DNA of 14,463 bases from Croceimicrobium sp965656185 (GTDB lineage: Bacteria; Bacteroidota; Bacteroidia; Flavobacteriales; Schleiferiaceae). Of the stretch, positions 1 through 8,305 are shown one piece after another (position 1 is the first letter of the stretch; every line of letters starts with the position of its first letter). The notes under the pieces are model-generated. The model had not been told where the DNA came from. It made no database searches and was given only the letters and a program-made list of their open reading frames with translations. The DNA lies in contig CBFHJH010000023.1 in the NCBI GenBank assembly GCA_965656185.1, forward strand, positions 1-14,463, read 5' to 3'. The position numbers and the translations under genes were made by a program.

Positions 1-1151
1 AAGGGGACGCCGCGAACGGAAAATCATTGTTTAATAGTCAGTGTGCTGCCTGTCACAAGCTCGACAAAAAGGTAGTGGGTCCAGCATTGGGTGATGTTAC
101 CCAGCGTCGGTCTACCGAATGGCTCGTGGCATGGATCAAAAACAATCAAGAGCTACGCGAATCGGGAGATGCCGATGCGATCGCGATCTTTGAAGAGTAC
201 AATGGCTCGGTAATGCCAGCTTTCCCCACCTTGAGCGATCAAGATGTGATGGATATTCTGGCTTACACCATCGAGGGCTCTAAGCCTAAAGAGCCTGTTC
301 CTGGTGACGCTACTCAAGTGGTAGTGGCAGAAGCTGATGACGATAACTCCACTTTGCTCTACATTTTAGGAGCCTTGTTACTCTTTATGGTAGTGTTATT
401 GGCAAGGGTTAAAAATACCTTAAAAGCGGTACGTGGTGAAGATACCAGTACCATGTTCGAGGATGCCAATGTCTTTACCCGTACAGCACTTAAGAACCCA
501 AGAGTAGTTACGGTCCTTACTATTTTAATTGCTGTGGTATTCTTCCAGCAATTATACCTAGGTCTTATGGCGGTTAACCTTGAGGAAGGTTATCAGCCTC
601 ATCAACCGATCAGGTTCTCCCATGAACTGCACGCTGGACAAAATCAGATCGATTGTAATTATTGTCATAGTGGTGCTCGTAAGTCGAAGCACTCAAACAT
701 TCCTACTGCTAATGTGTGTATGAATTGCCATATGTACATTCAGGAAGGTCCCAAATACGGTACCGAGGAAATATCTAAAATTTACGCGGCAGTAGGATTC
801 GACCCAGCCACTGGCTCTTATATCGAAGACTACGAGCAAAAGCCCATAAAATGGGTGCGTATCCACAAACTTCCAGATCTGGCTTATTTCAACCACGCTC
901 AGCACGTAACTGCGGGTCAGGTGGAGTGCCAAACTTGTCACGGTCCTATCGAGGAAATGGAAGAAGTGTATCAATACTCACCTCTTACTATGGGATGGTG
1001 TATTAACTGTCATCGTGAGACCAAGGTGCAGGTTGAGACCAATGATTACTACGAGGACATGCACGCCAAGCTTAAAGAGAAGTATGGCGAAGATGCTGAT
1101 ATCACCGTAGAAATGATCGGTGGTTTGGAATGTGGAAAATGTCACTATTAA
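1..1151 (+). CDS. actA: ActA: membrane-anchored monohaem-pentahaem cytochrome c of alternative complex III (5' partial)
   Basis: This is the multihaem c-type cytochrome subunit of ACIII, which carries electrons from the ActB iron-sulfur domain towards the oxidase. The frame is open to the left edge (codons begin at base 3). A TTG at 27 lies inside a cytochrome c haem-domain lead-in (residues GDAANGKSLFNSQC), so it is not the start and the true N-terminus is missing. Six CxxCH haem sites are visible: CAACH (42-56), CNYCH (654-668), CMNCH (717-731), CQTCH (927-941), CINCH (999-1013) and CGKCH (1131-1145, one residue before the C-terminus). The first belongs to a monohaem domain with a likely Met ligand in VMPAF (about 213-227). 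Two hydrophobic segments follow (about 345-410 and 500-575), then the pentahaem domain typical of ActA. Haem domains must be exported, so the chain probably crosses the membrane twice. actB begins 22 bases downstream. The symbol follows ACIII nomenclature and rests on motifs and gene order. Confidence 0.93.
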   Translation, partial: GDAANGKSLFNSQCAACHKLDKKVVGPALGDVTQRRSTEWLVAWIKNNQELRESGDADAIAIFEEYNGSVMPAFPTLSDQDVMDILAYTIEGSKPKEPVPGDATQVVVAEADDDNSTLLYILGALLLFMVVLLARVKNTLKAVRGEDTSTMFEDANVFTRTALKNPRVVTVLTILIAVVFFQQLYLGLMAVNLEEGYQPHQPIRFSHELHAGQNQIDCNYCHSGARKSKHSNIPTANVCMNCHMYIQEGPKYGTEEISKIYAAVGFDPATGSYIEDYEQKPIKWVRIHKLPDLAYFNHAQHVTAGQVECQTCHGPIEEMEEVYQYSPLTMGWCINCHRETKVQVETNDYYEDMHAKLKEKYGEDADITVEMIGGLECGKCHY

Positions 1152-1173
1152 AAAGCTAAATCTCCTAAGAAGA

Positions 1174-4100
1174 ATGGCTGAAAACAAAAAATACTGGAGA
1201 GGTATCTCTGAATTAGAGAATCCGGAACTTACGCAAACCTTAAGCGAGCAAGAGTTTCCAAGTCAAACCTCAGCAGACGAGTTTTTAGGAAATGAAGACA
1301 ATCTCGACCGTACGCATACTTCGCGTCGTGATTTCTTGAAGTATATGGGATTTTCAACCGCAGCCGCAACTTTGGCTGCTTGCGAATCGCCCGTTTACGA
1401 ATCACTTCCTTATGTAGTAGGTCCCGAGGAAATTATCCCTGGAATCGCCAATTACTACGCTAGTTCTTATTACGACGGACACGATTACGCGTCTATTTTG
1501 ATCAAAACCCGTGAAGGTCGTCCGATCAAGATCGAGAACAATAAAGAAGCAGCTCTTAATGGTGGCGCAAATACCCGAGTGCACGCTTCGGTATTGAACC
1601 TTTATGATTCTACACGCTTACAAAAGCCAGTGGTGAAGGGGCAGGAGTCTACCTGGTCTTCGTTGGATGAAGGGGTTGCTGAAGGGTTGAAAGCGGCGGA
1701 AGCCAATGGAAAGCAAGTAGTTGTACTTACTTCTACTGTTCTAAGTCCCTCTCAAAAATCATTGATTAAAAAACTGGGTAGTGCCTATACCAATTTCCGC
1801 CACGTAGCTTATGATCCGATGAGCTACAGCCAAAAGCTTGATGCTTGGCAGGAGGCTACCGGTAAGCGCGCTTTCCCACTATATAAGTTTGAAAAGGCCC
1901 GTACCATCGTTAGCGTGGGCGCCGACTTTTTAGGCGATTGGATCGGTCAGGGAGTAAGCGGTGCTTATGCCCAGAACCGTAAGCCAGGAAAAGACATGTC
2001 GCGTCACCTGCATTTCGAAGCAGGCATGAGTCTAACCGGTTCTAACGCAGATAAGCGTTACAAGGTTAAGGCTTCTCAGTATGGTGCGGTACTATTAGGA
2101 ATTTACAATGAGATCGCTAGCGCTAAAGGTGCGGCGACCTATGGTTCTTCGAATGTTCTCTCAGCGGAAGCTAAAGCAGCCGCCAAAGAATTGATGAAGG
2201 CCGGTTCTAAAGGATTGATCGTTTGTGGGGGAAATGACAAGGCCAACGAAATGCTTTGTATCGCTATTAACGATTTACTCGGAAATACCGAGACAACCTT
2301 ATCGCTCAAGCAACGTGCTTATTTCCGTCAGGGAGATGATAAAGCCATGCAAAGCTTGATCGCCGATATGAAAGCGGGTAAAGTTGGTGCCATCATTAGC
2401 CATAACTTAAACCCAGCTTATATTCTTTCTGGCAATAGCGACTTCGCGTCGGCCTATAAGAAAGTGCCTTGTTCGGTAGCGGTAAGTCAGAAATACGACG
2501 AAACTGCTCAGATCTCTACCTTTGTAGCGGCCGAGCATCATTATTGTGAGAGTTGGGGAGATTTTGCTCCAGCCGATAATCACTATAGCTTACAACAGCC
2601 AACCATCAAGCCATTGTTCAATACGCGTCAGTTCGAAGAGAACTTGATGAAGTGGGCCGGTGTATCGGGCGATTACCACGCTTTTGTGAAGTCCAATTGG
2701 ACTAGCATGCTTGGCGGTAACGACTGGTCTCAGGTCTTACACGACGGAGTTTTTGTTAAAACTTCGGCCGTTGCAGAAGAGATGGCAGCTGATGCGGAAG
2801 GTGAGGAAACAGGTATGGACTTAAGTGCTGCCGCTGCCGCCGCTACTAAAGCAGCCAAATCATCAGGGATGGAGATCAACTTCAGCCAGATGACCGGTAT
2901 GGGAGTAGGTACGATTGCCAATAACCCTTGGTTGTTAGAATTCCCTGATCCGATTACTCGTGTTAGCTGGGATAACTACCTTAGTATTTCTGCTGCCGAT
3001 GCGGCCGAATTAGGGCTTAAGAACTGGAATGAATCCAATGGTGCCCTAAACGGCTCTAGAGCTAATGTTACCGTTGGTTCTAAAACCTTGGAAAATGTTC
3101 CTGTATTCATTCAGCCTGGTCAAACGATCGGTACCGTTTCACTAGCGGTAGGCTTTGGCCGTTTTGGTGCTGGTGAAGTAGCGGATAAGGTAGGTTTGAA
3201 TGCTTACAGCTTAATGGGCATGGCTCATAGCGAAGCGGTGAAAATAGAGCCAGTAGCCGATTCTAAACACGAATTTGCCTGTATTCAGTTAGCGCATACC
3301 ATGATGGGGCGTGATATTGTAAAAGAGGTAAACCTTGATACTTATTTGAACGAAGATGCTCAGAACGGTCACGATGGCTGGAACGAGCCTCCGATCTTCG
3401 AAACTTACAAAGGCCCACTAGTAGGAGATGATGTAAACCTTTGGGACGATTTCGATCACGAAACCGGTCACATGTGGAATATGTCAATCGACTTGAACCT
3501 ATGTAATGGTTGTGGTGCTTGTGTTATTGCATGTCATTCTGAGAACAACGTACCGGTTGTAGGTAAAGATGAGATGCGTAAACACCGCGATATGCATTGG
3601 TTGCGTATCGATCGTTATTACAGTTCGGATACCACTGAAGAAACAGCTTCTGAAGAAGGTCTTAGTGGTATCGACATGTACGCTAATATGGAGGTGCCAT
3701 CGGAAAGTCCAGAGGTGTTCTTCCAACCAGTAATGTGTCAGCACTGTAATCACGCACCTTGTGAAACGGTTTGTCCGGTAGCGGCTACCAGCCATAGTGC
3801 CGAAGGAACCAACCACATGACCTATAACCGTTGTATCGGTACCCGTTATTGCGCAAACAACTGTCCTTACAAAGTTCGTCGCTTTAACTGGTTCCAGTAC
3901 CACGATAATACGGTAGGTATGTTCAAGGAGAACTACGCGATGAACGATGACTTAGGTCGTATGGTATTGAACCCAGACGTAACCGTTCGTTCTCGTGGTG
4001 TGATGGAAAAATGTTCTATGTGTATCCAACGTACTCAATTGGGTAAATTGGAAGCTAAGAAGCGTGGAGAGAAGTTGAAGGATGGTCAAGTGCAAACTGC

Positions 4101-4269
4101 TTGTCAATCTGCTTGTGATACCGGAGCCATTGTATTTGGTGATGTGAATGACAAGGAGAGCAAGGTATTTAACCTGAAGCAGGACAAGCGTATGTACCAC
4201 TTGTTGGGTTCGGTAGGAACTCAGCCTTCGGTATTCTACCAAGTGAAAGTTCGAAATACAAAAGCTTAA
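1174..4269 (+). CDS. actB: ActB: Tat-exported molybdopterin-oxidoreductase-like and Fe-S subunit of alternative complex III
   Basis: This 1031-residue protein fuses a molybdopterin-oxidoreductase-like domain (about 71-770) to a four-cluster ferredoxin domain (about 775-1000). The start is set at ATG 1174 because MAENKKYWRGISELENPE matches the extended N-terminus of Bacteroidota MoCo-type Tat proteins. An upstream GTG at 1120 lies inside actA. A twin-arginine motif SRRDFLK (residues 50-56) is followed by a hydrophobic stretch and TLAAC, a lipobox-like site with Cys70. Fe-S ligand groups are C777/C780/C783/C787, C855/C858/C863/C867, C887/C893/C897 and C947/C950/C977/C981. In characterised ACIII the B1 domain carries no molybdenum cofactor and the Fe-S domain relays electrons from quinol to the ActA haems. 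A low-complexity Ala/Glu-rich stretch lies at about residues 530-565. actC follows after 13 bases. The family call is secure; the loss of Moco is inferred from homologues. Confidence 0.95.
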   Translation: MAENKKYWRGISELENPELTQTLSEQEFPSQTSADEFLGNEDNLDRTHTSRRDFLKYMGFSTAAATLAACESPVYESLPYVVGPEEIIPGIANYYASSYYDGHDYASILIKTREGRPIKIENNKEAALNGGANTRVHASVLNLYDSTRLQKPVVKGQESTWSSLDEGVAEGLKAAEANGKQVVVLTSTVLSPSQKSLIKKLGSAYTNFRHVAYDPMSYSQKLDAWQEATGKRAFPLYKFEKARTIVSVGADFLGDWIGQGVSGAYAQNRKPGKDMSRHLHFEAGMSLTGSNADKRYKVKASQYGAVLLGIYNEIASAKGAATYGSSNVLSAEAKAAAKELMKAGSKGLIVCGGNDKANEMLCIAINDLLGNTETTLSLKQRAYFRQGDDKAMQSLIADMKAGKVGAIISHNLNPAYILSGNSDFASAYKKVPCSVAVSQKYDETAQISTFVAAEHHYCESWGDFAPADNHYSLQQPTIKPLFNTRQFEENLMKWAGVSGDYHAFVKSNWTSMLGGNDWSQVLHDGVFVKTSAVAEEMAADAEGEETGMDLSAAAAAATKAAKSSGMEINFSQMTGMGVGTIANNPWLLEFPDPITRVSWDNYLSISAADAAELGLKNWNESNGALNGSRANVTVGSKTLENVPVFIQPGQTIGTVSLAVGFGRFGAGEVADKVGLNAYSLMGMAHSEAVKIEPVADSKHEFACIQLAHTMMGRDIVKEVNLDTYLNEDAQNGHDGWNEPPIFETYKGPLVGDDVNLWDDFDHETGHMWNMSIDLNLCNGCGACVIACHSENNVPVVGKDEMRKHRDMHWLRIDRYYSSDTTEETASEEGLSGIDMYANMEVPSESPEVFFQPVMCQHCNHAPCETVCPVAATSHSAEGTNHMTYNRCIGTRYCANNCPYKVRRFNWFQYHDNTVGMFKENYAMNDDLGRMVLNPDVTVRSRGVMEKCSMCIQRTQLGKLEAKKRGEKLKDGQVQTACQSACDTGAIVFGDVNDKESKVFNLKQDKRMYHLLGSVGTQPSVFYQVKVRNTKA

Positions 4270-4272
4270 TAT

Positions 4273-4278
4273 AAAGGA
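4273..4278 (+). promoter_or_regulatory. Possible ribosome binding site of actC
   Basis: AAAGGA lies 4 bases before the actC ATG, between the actB stop and actC. It is one of the few purine-rich GG-containing sites in this operon; most other starts here have only A-rich leaders, as is common in Bacteroidota. The spacing is rather short, so it is tentative. Confidence 0.35.
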
Positions 4279-4282
4279 TAAC

Positions 4283-5677
4283 ATGCATTACGAAGCGCCA
4301 ATACGCAAACCTTTAATTGAAGGCGACAAGTCTTACCACGACATTACGCTCGACGTAGTTCGCCCGGTAGAGTCTTCAGCGCCTAAATCATGGTGGCTGG
4401 TATTCAGCTTGGCCCTGGTTGCCTTCCTATGGGGTGTGGGATGTATTCTCTACACCATTGGAGTAGGTATCGGAACCTGGGGTCTTAACAAGACCGTTGG
4501 TTGGGCCTGGGATATCACCAACTTCGTATGGTGGGTAGGTATCGGTCACGCCGGAACGTTGATCTCGGCGGTACTTTTACTTTTCCGTCAGAAGTGGAGA
4601 ATGTCGATCAACCGCTCCGCGGAAGCGATGACCATTTTCTCTGTTATCCAAGCTGCCTTATTCCCTGGAATCCACATGGGTCGTATTTGGATGGCCTATT
4701 TTGTGTTACCAATTCCTAACCAATTCGGAAGTCTTTGGGTGAACTTTAACTCACCACTTTTATGGGACGTGTTTGCGATCTCTACTTACTTCTCGGTATC
4801 GGTAGTGTTCTGGTATGTTGGGCTTATTCCTGATTTTGCCATGATTCGGGACCGTGCGGTGAAGCCAGTACAAAAGCACATCTATAAGATCCTTAGTTTC
4901 GGCTGGGGTGGTAAAGCAAAACACTGGCAGCGCTTCGAAGAGGTTTCTTTGGTACTAGCCGGTTTAGCTACTCCGCTTGTACTTTCGGTACACACCATTG
5001 TATCGATGGACTTTGCAACCTCGGTTATTCCGGGATGGCATACCACCATTTTCCCACCCTACTTCGTTGCAGGTGCGATCTTCTCAGGCTTTGCAATGGT
5101 GCAAACTCTTTTGATCATCGTTAGAAAGGTGTTCAAAATGGAGCAGTACATTACCATTCAGCATATTGAAATGATGAACATCATTATTATGCTTACCGGT
5201 TCTATCGTAGGTATTGCCTATATCACCGAGCTATTTATCGCTTGGTATTCCGGGGTAGAGTATGAGCAATATGCCTTCTTAAACCGTGCTACAGGACCTT
5301 ACTGGTGGGCATACTGGAGTATGATGACCTGTAATGTATTCTCACCACAGTTCATGTGGTTCAAGAAATTACGTACGAGCTTAATGTTTACCTTCTTCAT
5401 TTCCATCGTGGTAAACATCGGTATGTGGTTCGAGCGCTTTGTGATTATCGTAACTTCATTACACCGCGACTACTTGCCATCGAGCTGGAGTATGTTCTCT
5501 CCAACTTTCGTTGACATTGGTATCTTCATCGGTACAATCGGATTCTTCTTCGTTCTATTCTTGCTTTACGCGCGCACCTTCCCGGTAATTGCTCAGGCAG
5601 AATTGAAGACGATTTTGAAATCTTCTGGTGATAACTACAAGAAACTACAAGAGAAACAAGAGCATGTCGAGCACTAA
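4283..5677 (+). CDS. actC: ActC: NrfD/PsrC-like quinol-binding membrane subunit of alternative complex III
   Basis: This 464-residue polytopic membrane protein of the NrfD/PsrC family is expected to hold the quinol site of ACIII next to the ActB iron-sulfur domain. I see about ten hydrophobic segments, including roughly residues 37-60, 80-101, 115-142, 158-181, 222-243, 258-280, 298-320, 340-358, 367-391 and 409-431. Conserved-looking polar residues within or at the ends of helices include His131 (in FPGIHMGR) and Asp162 (in LLWDVF), which are candidates for quinol binding or proton transfer; assigning those roles is inference from the family. Length is normal for Bacteroidota ActC. It starts 13 bases after actB and overlaps actD by 14 bases, which suggests coupled translation of the membrane subunits. 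Confidence 0.95.
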   Translation: MHYEAPIRKPLIEGDKSYHDITLDVVRPVESSAPKSWWLVFSLALVAFLWGVGCILYTIGVGIGTWGLNKTVGWAWDITNFVWWVGIGHAGTLISAVLLLFRQKWRMSINRSAEAMTIFSVIQAALFPGIHMGRIWMAYFVLPIPNQFGSLWVNFNSPLLWDVFAISTYFSVSVVFWYVGLIPDFAMIRDRAVKPVQKHIYKILSFGWGGKAKHWQRFEEVSLVLAGLATPLVLSVHTIVSMDFATSVIPGWHTTIFPPYFVAGAIFSGFAMVQTLLIIVRKVFKMEQYITIQHIEMMNIIIMLTGSIVGIAYITELFIAWYSGVEYEQYAFLNRATGPYWWAYWSMMTCNVFSPQFMWFKKLRTSLMFTFFISIVVNIGMWFERFVIIVTSLHRDYLPSSWSMFSPTFVDIGIFIGTIGFFFVLFLLYARTFPVIAQAELKTILKSSGDNYKKLQEKQEHVEH

Positions 5678-6209
5678 TCAAACCATCATAAATGCGCTTT
5701 ATGACGACGACGATGTATTGTTGTCTGGCGTAAAAGAAGTTCGCGAAAAGGGCTTCGAGATTCAGGAAGTGTATACACCGTTCCCAGTGCATGGCTTAGA
5801 TCATGCCATGGGCTTAAAAGAAACCCGTATTGCAATTGCGGCCTTCTTATATGGTGTTTTAGGATTGTCTACCGCCATTGCCATGACCTACGGCATGATG
5901 ATCGTAGATTGGCCTATGAATATTGGTGGTAAACCAAGCTTTTCTTGGGGTGAGAACATGCCCGCTTTCGTGCCTATTATGTTCGAATTGACCGTATTCT
6001 TTGCGGCTCACCTTATGGTTTGGACCTTCTTCTTCCGTAATAAGATCTATCCTGGTGCAAAGGCTCAGAACCCTGACCCACGTACCACCGATGATAAATT
6101 CTTGATGGAAGTAGTGGCCAAAGAAGGCTCCAGTAACGAAGATATCATGGCTCTGTTGAAAGAAACTGGAGCGATTGAAGTAAGTGTAAATTCCGCTGAG
6201 CATGCTTAA
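5664..6209 (+). CDS. actD: ActD: small two-helix membrane subunit of alternative complex III (DUF3341)
   Basis: This 181-residue protein matches the DUF3341/ActD pattern: a cytoplasmic N-terminal domain with a phrase like PFPVHGLDHAMGLK, then two membrane helices (about 55-80 and 100-124) and a charged tail. ActD is a structural subunit packed against ActF/ActC and carries no cofactor. I place the start at ATG 5664 (MSSTNQTI), inside the end of actC. An upstream in-frame ATG at 5628 would add 12 Arg/Lys-rich residues unlike the family and deepen the overlap. The stop overlaps the actE start (ATGCTTAA, 8 bases), consistent with translational coupling. Confidence 0.92.
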   Translation: MSSTNQTIINALYDDDDVLLSGVKEVREKGFEIQEVYTPFPVHGLDHAMGLKETRIAIAAFLYGVLGLSTAIAMTYGMMIVDWPMNIGGKPSFSWGENMPAFVPIMFELTVFFAAHLMVWTFFFRNKIYPGAKAQNPDPRTTDDKFLMEVVAKEGSSNEDIMALLKETGAIEVSVNSAEHA

Positions 6210-6807
6210 AAGAGGATCTATCAAAAAATTATTCGCCTTAGCTACCGCTGGTATCTTGTTGGTAGCTTGTAATGACGACCCGAATGCCCGTGGATGGCAA
6301 TATATGCCCGACATGTATGACGGTCCTGCTTTAGAAGCTTATTCGCCCACCGATCTTTTCGAAGACAGTACCTCGGCACGTAAACCAGTAGAAGGTACCG
6401 TTCCACGTGGTTTTATGACCTACGTAGAATATGGCGCAGATGCTGCGGGCTACGATTCAGCGAAAGCAAATTTGAAAATGCCTAGCTCCATTACTGCTAG
6501 TGAGAAGACCATGGCCGAGGCCAAGGAATTGTATGACATTTTCTGTGTGCATTGCCATGGTGATAAAGGAATGGGACAGGGTATCCTGGTGAAGAATGAA
6601 AAATTCTTAGGGGTTCCTTCCTACGGAGATCGCGATATCAATTACGGTAGCATTTTCCACGTAGTAACCTACGGAAAAGGTGTAATGGGTTCTCACGCTA
6701 CTCAGGTTACTCCTGAAGAGCGTTGGAAACTGGCCCTATACGTAATGAAGTTGAAAGACGATATGAGCGCTCCTAAAGAAGAGGAGGAAACAACTACAGA
6801 AAGCTAA
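6202..6807 (+). CDS. actE: ActE: monohaem cytochrome c lipoprotein of alternative complex III
   Basis: This is a 201-residue c-type cytochrome with a lipoprotein signal: positive N-terminus (MLKRGSIKK), hydrophobic core, and lipobox LVAC with Cys23 as the predicted lipidated residue. Haem c binds at CVHCH (residues 115-119), and Met162 (KGVMGSH) is the likely distal ligand. The segment after Cys23 (NARGWQYMPDMYDGPALEAY) is characteristic of ActE. In ACIII this subunit sits on the periplasmic face, held by an acylated N-terminal cysteine. It overlaps actD by 8 bases and is followed after 32 bases by actF. The acidic C-terminal tail (EEEETTTE) is probably disordered. Confidence 0.95.
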   Translation: MLKRGSIKKLFALATAGILLVACNDDPNARGWQYMPDMYDGPALEAYSPTDLFEDSTSARKPVEGTVPRGFMTYVEYGADAAGYDSAKANLKMPSSITASEKTMAEAKELYDIFCVHCHGDKGMGQGILVKNEKFLGVPSYGDRDINYGSIFHVVTYGKGVMGSHATQVTPEERWKLALYVMKLKDDMSAPKEEEETTTES

Positions 6808-6839
6808 AACGAAGCATAATAATTTTAACGACCGCCAAG

Positions 6840-8285
6840 ATGTTTGAATTTTCAAGCCGCTTAAAAACCATTTCTTACGTACTGATGCTGATCGGTGCGA
6901 TTGCCGTAGGTTACAGCTTCCTGGCCGGAGGAGGTCATGATGAAGGCCACGGTGAAGGAGAGCATGCTGAAGCTGCCATGCACGATGAGCATGCTGCGGA
7001 TAGCCACGATGCCCATGCAGATCATAGCGATCATGCAACAGCGCATCACGGTCATGGAGATCATGCCATGCCCGATGCCGACGATTTCTCGTATCACAAA
7101 GGTGCTTCCCGTGCGGTGCCTGAGAACAACCACTTTTACAGTTCTCCTGAGCATCATGATGCCGAGCACACTCATCACCAAATCGAAAATAAGCCCTGGG
7201 CTAACCTATTGGTGAATAGCTTCTGGGCCCTTGCTTTAGGATTGGGAGCATTGTTCTTTATGGCGGTACAATACGCTGCCCAAGTAGGTTGGACCGTAGT
7301 AGTCCTTCGTGTCTTAGAAGCAATGGCCAGTTTTATCTGGGTACCTGGTTTAGTAATCCTCATTATTATCCTTACCGGTTGGTTCCACATTGGCGGTAAC
7401 CACGTTTACCACTGGATGGCAGAGGGTATAATGGATCCTGCCAGTGCCAATTACGATTCTATTATAGCCGGTAAAGAGGCTTATTTAAATGGTCCTTTCT
7501 TTACGCTACGTGCTTTGATCTATTTAGTAGGCTGGATCGGTGCAGCAATGTTGCTGCGTAAGATGAGCTTGAAAATGGAGCAGTCGGGGGTAGATTACGG
7601 ACAGAACTGGGCCAAGATGCGTAATCTGGGAGCGGGCTTCTTAGTGTTCTTTGCGGTAACTTCTTCGACCAGTGCATGGGACTGGATCATGAGTATCGAT
7701 ACTCACTGGTTCTCGACCCTCTTCGGTTGGTACGTGTTTGCCACTATGTTCGTGTCGGCGCTTACCGCATTAATGATGATCGTATTATACCTTAAGAATA
7801 AAGGTTATTTACCAGAAGTGAACACCTCTCATATTCATGATATCGCGAAATTCATGTTCGCTTTCTCTATCTTCTGGACTTATCTATGGTTCTCTCAGTT
7901 CATGTTAATCTGGTATTCTAATATTCCGGAAGAGGTAACCTATTACATGGCTCGCTTTGGCGAGTACAAAGGATTGTTCTTTACCATGGTGGTGCTGAAC
8001 TTCTTATTCCCTGTAACCGTATTAATGAGTAGAGACTCTAAACGCAATCGTGGATTTGTTTTCACTGCTGGTATCGTGATCTTATTTGGTCACTGGCTAG
8101 ACATCTTTATTATGGTAATGCCAGGCAGTGTAGGTTCTAATTGGAGCTTAGGCTTAGTTCAAATCGGGACTATGTTAGGTTTTGTTGGTTTATTCATTAA
8201 TGTAGTGTTCCGTGCTTTAAGTAAGGCACCATTGATGATCAAGAACCACCCGATGTTCACGGAAAGTAAACACTTCCACATTTAA
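6840..8285 (+). CDS. actF: ActF: NrfD/PsrC-like membrane subunit of alternative complex III with His-rich loop
   Basis: This 481-residue polytopic protein is the second NrfD-like membrane subunit of ACIII. Hydrophobic helices include about residues 11-30, 121-147, 151-181, 219-239, 262-280, 291-317, 335-359, 378-396, 406-427 and 437-458. Family-like phrases include AWDWIMSIDTHWFSTL (279-294) and FWTYLWFSQFMLIWYSNIPE (345-364), which has helix-embedded polar residues suited to proton conduction. Between the first and second helices is a loop of about 90 residues that is extremely rich in histidine: 13 His in residues 33-75 and 20 by residue 113. If the N-terminus is cytoplasmic, as in characterised ACIII, the loop is periplasmic. 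The start at ATG 6840 has no clear Shine-Dalgarno; the 32-base gap from actE is short and AT-rich. coxB follows after 20 bases. Confidence 0.94.
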   Translation: MFEFSSRLKTISYVLMLIGAIAVGYSFLAGGGHDEGHGEGEHAEAAMHDEHAADSHDAHADHSDHATAHHGHGDHAMPDADDFSYHKGASRAVPENNHFYSSPEHHDAEHTHHQIENKPWANLLVNSFWALALGLGALFFMAVQYAAQVGWTVVVLRVLEAMASFIWVPGLVILIIILTGWFHIGGNHVYHWMAEGIMDPASANYDSIIAGKEAYLNGPFFTLRALIYLVGWIGAAMLLRKMSLKMEQSGVDYGQNWAKMRNLGAGFLVFFAVTSSTSAWDWIMSIDTHWFSTLFGWYVFATMFVSALTALMMIVLYLKNKGYLPEVNTSHIHDIAKFMFAFSIFWTYLWFSQFMLIWYSNIPEEVTYYMARFGEYKGLFFTMVVLNFLFPVTVLMSRDSKRNRGFVFTAGIVILFGHWLDIFIMVMPGSVGSNWSLGLVQIGTMLGFVGLFINVVFRALSKAPLMIKNHPMFTESKHFHI

Positions 8286-8305
8286 TTTTAAACGAGTAGC
8301 TGTAA

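Noticed and set aside
27..29. TTG as the start of actA
   Set aside because: The frame is open to the left edge and the residues before it (GDAANGKS) are the normal lead-in to a cytochrome c haem site, so the gene is truncated by the window.
1120..1173. GTG start adding 18 residues to ActB
   Set aside because: It lies inside the 3' end of actA, and the family N-terminus begins at the ATG at 1174.
1174..3480. ActB as an active molybdenum enzyme
   Set aside because: The gene context is ACIII, in which the homologous domain is known to lack the molybdenum cofactor; nothing in the sequence argues for restored activity.
3499..3903. 134-codon reverse-strand open frame within actB
   Set aside because: It is antisense to the conserved Fe-S cysteine region, its translation resembles no family, and similar shadows occur opposite other genes here.
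6861..7215. Overlapping Met/His-rich frames on both strands around the ActF His-rich loop
   Set aside because: They arise from the repetitive CAT/ATG-rich DNA that encodes the His-rich loop; the ActF frame has family motifs on both sides.
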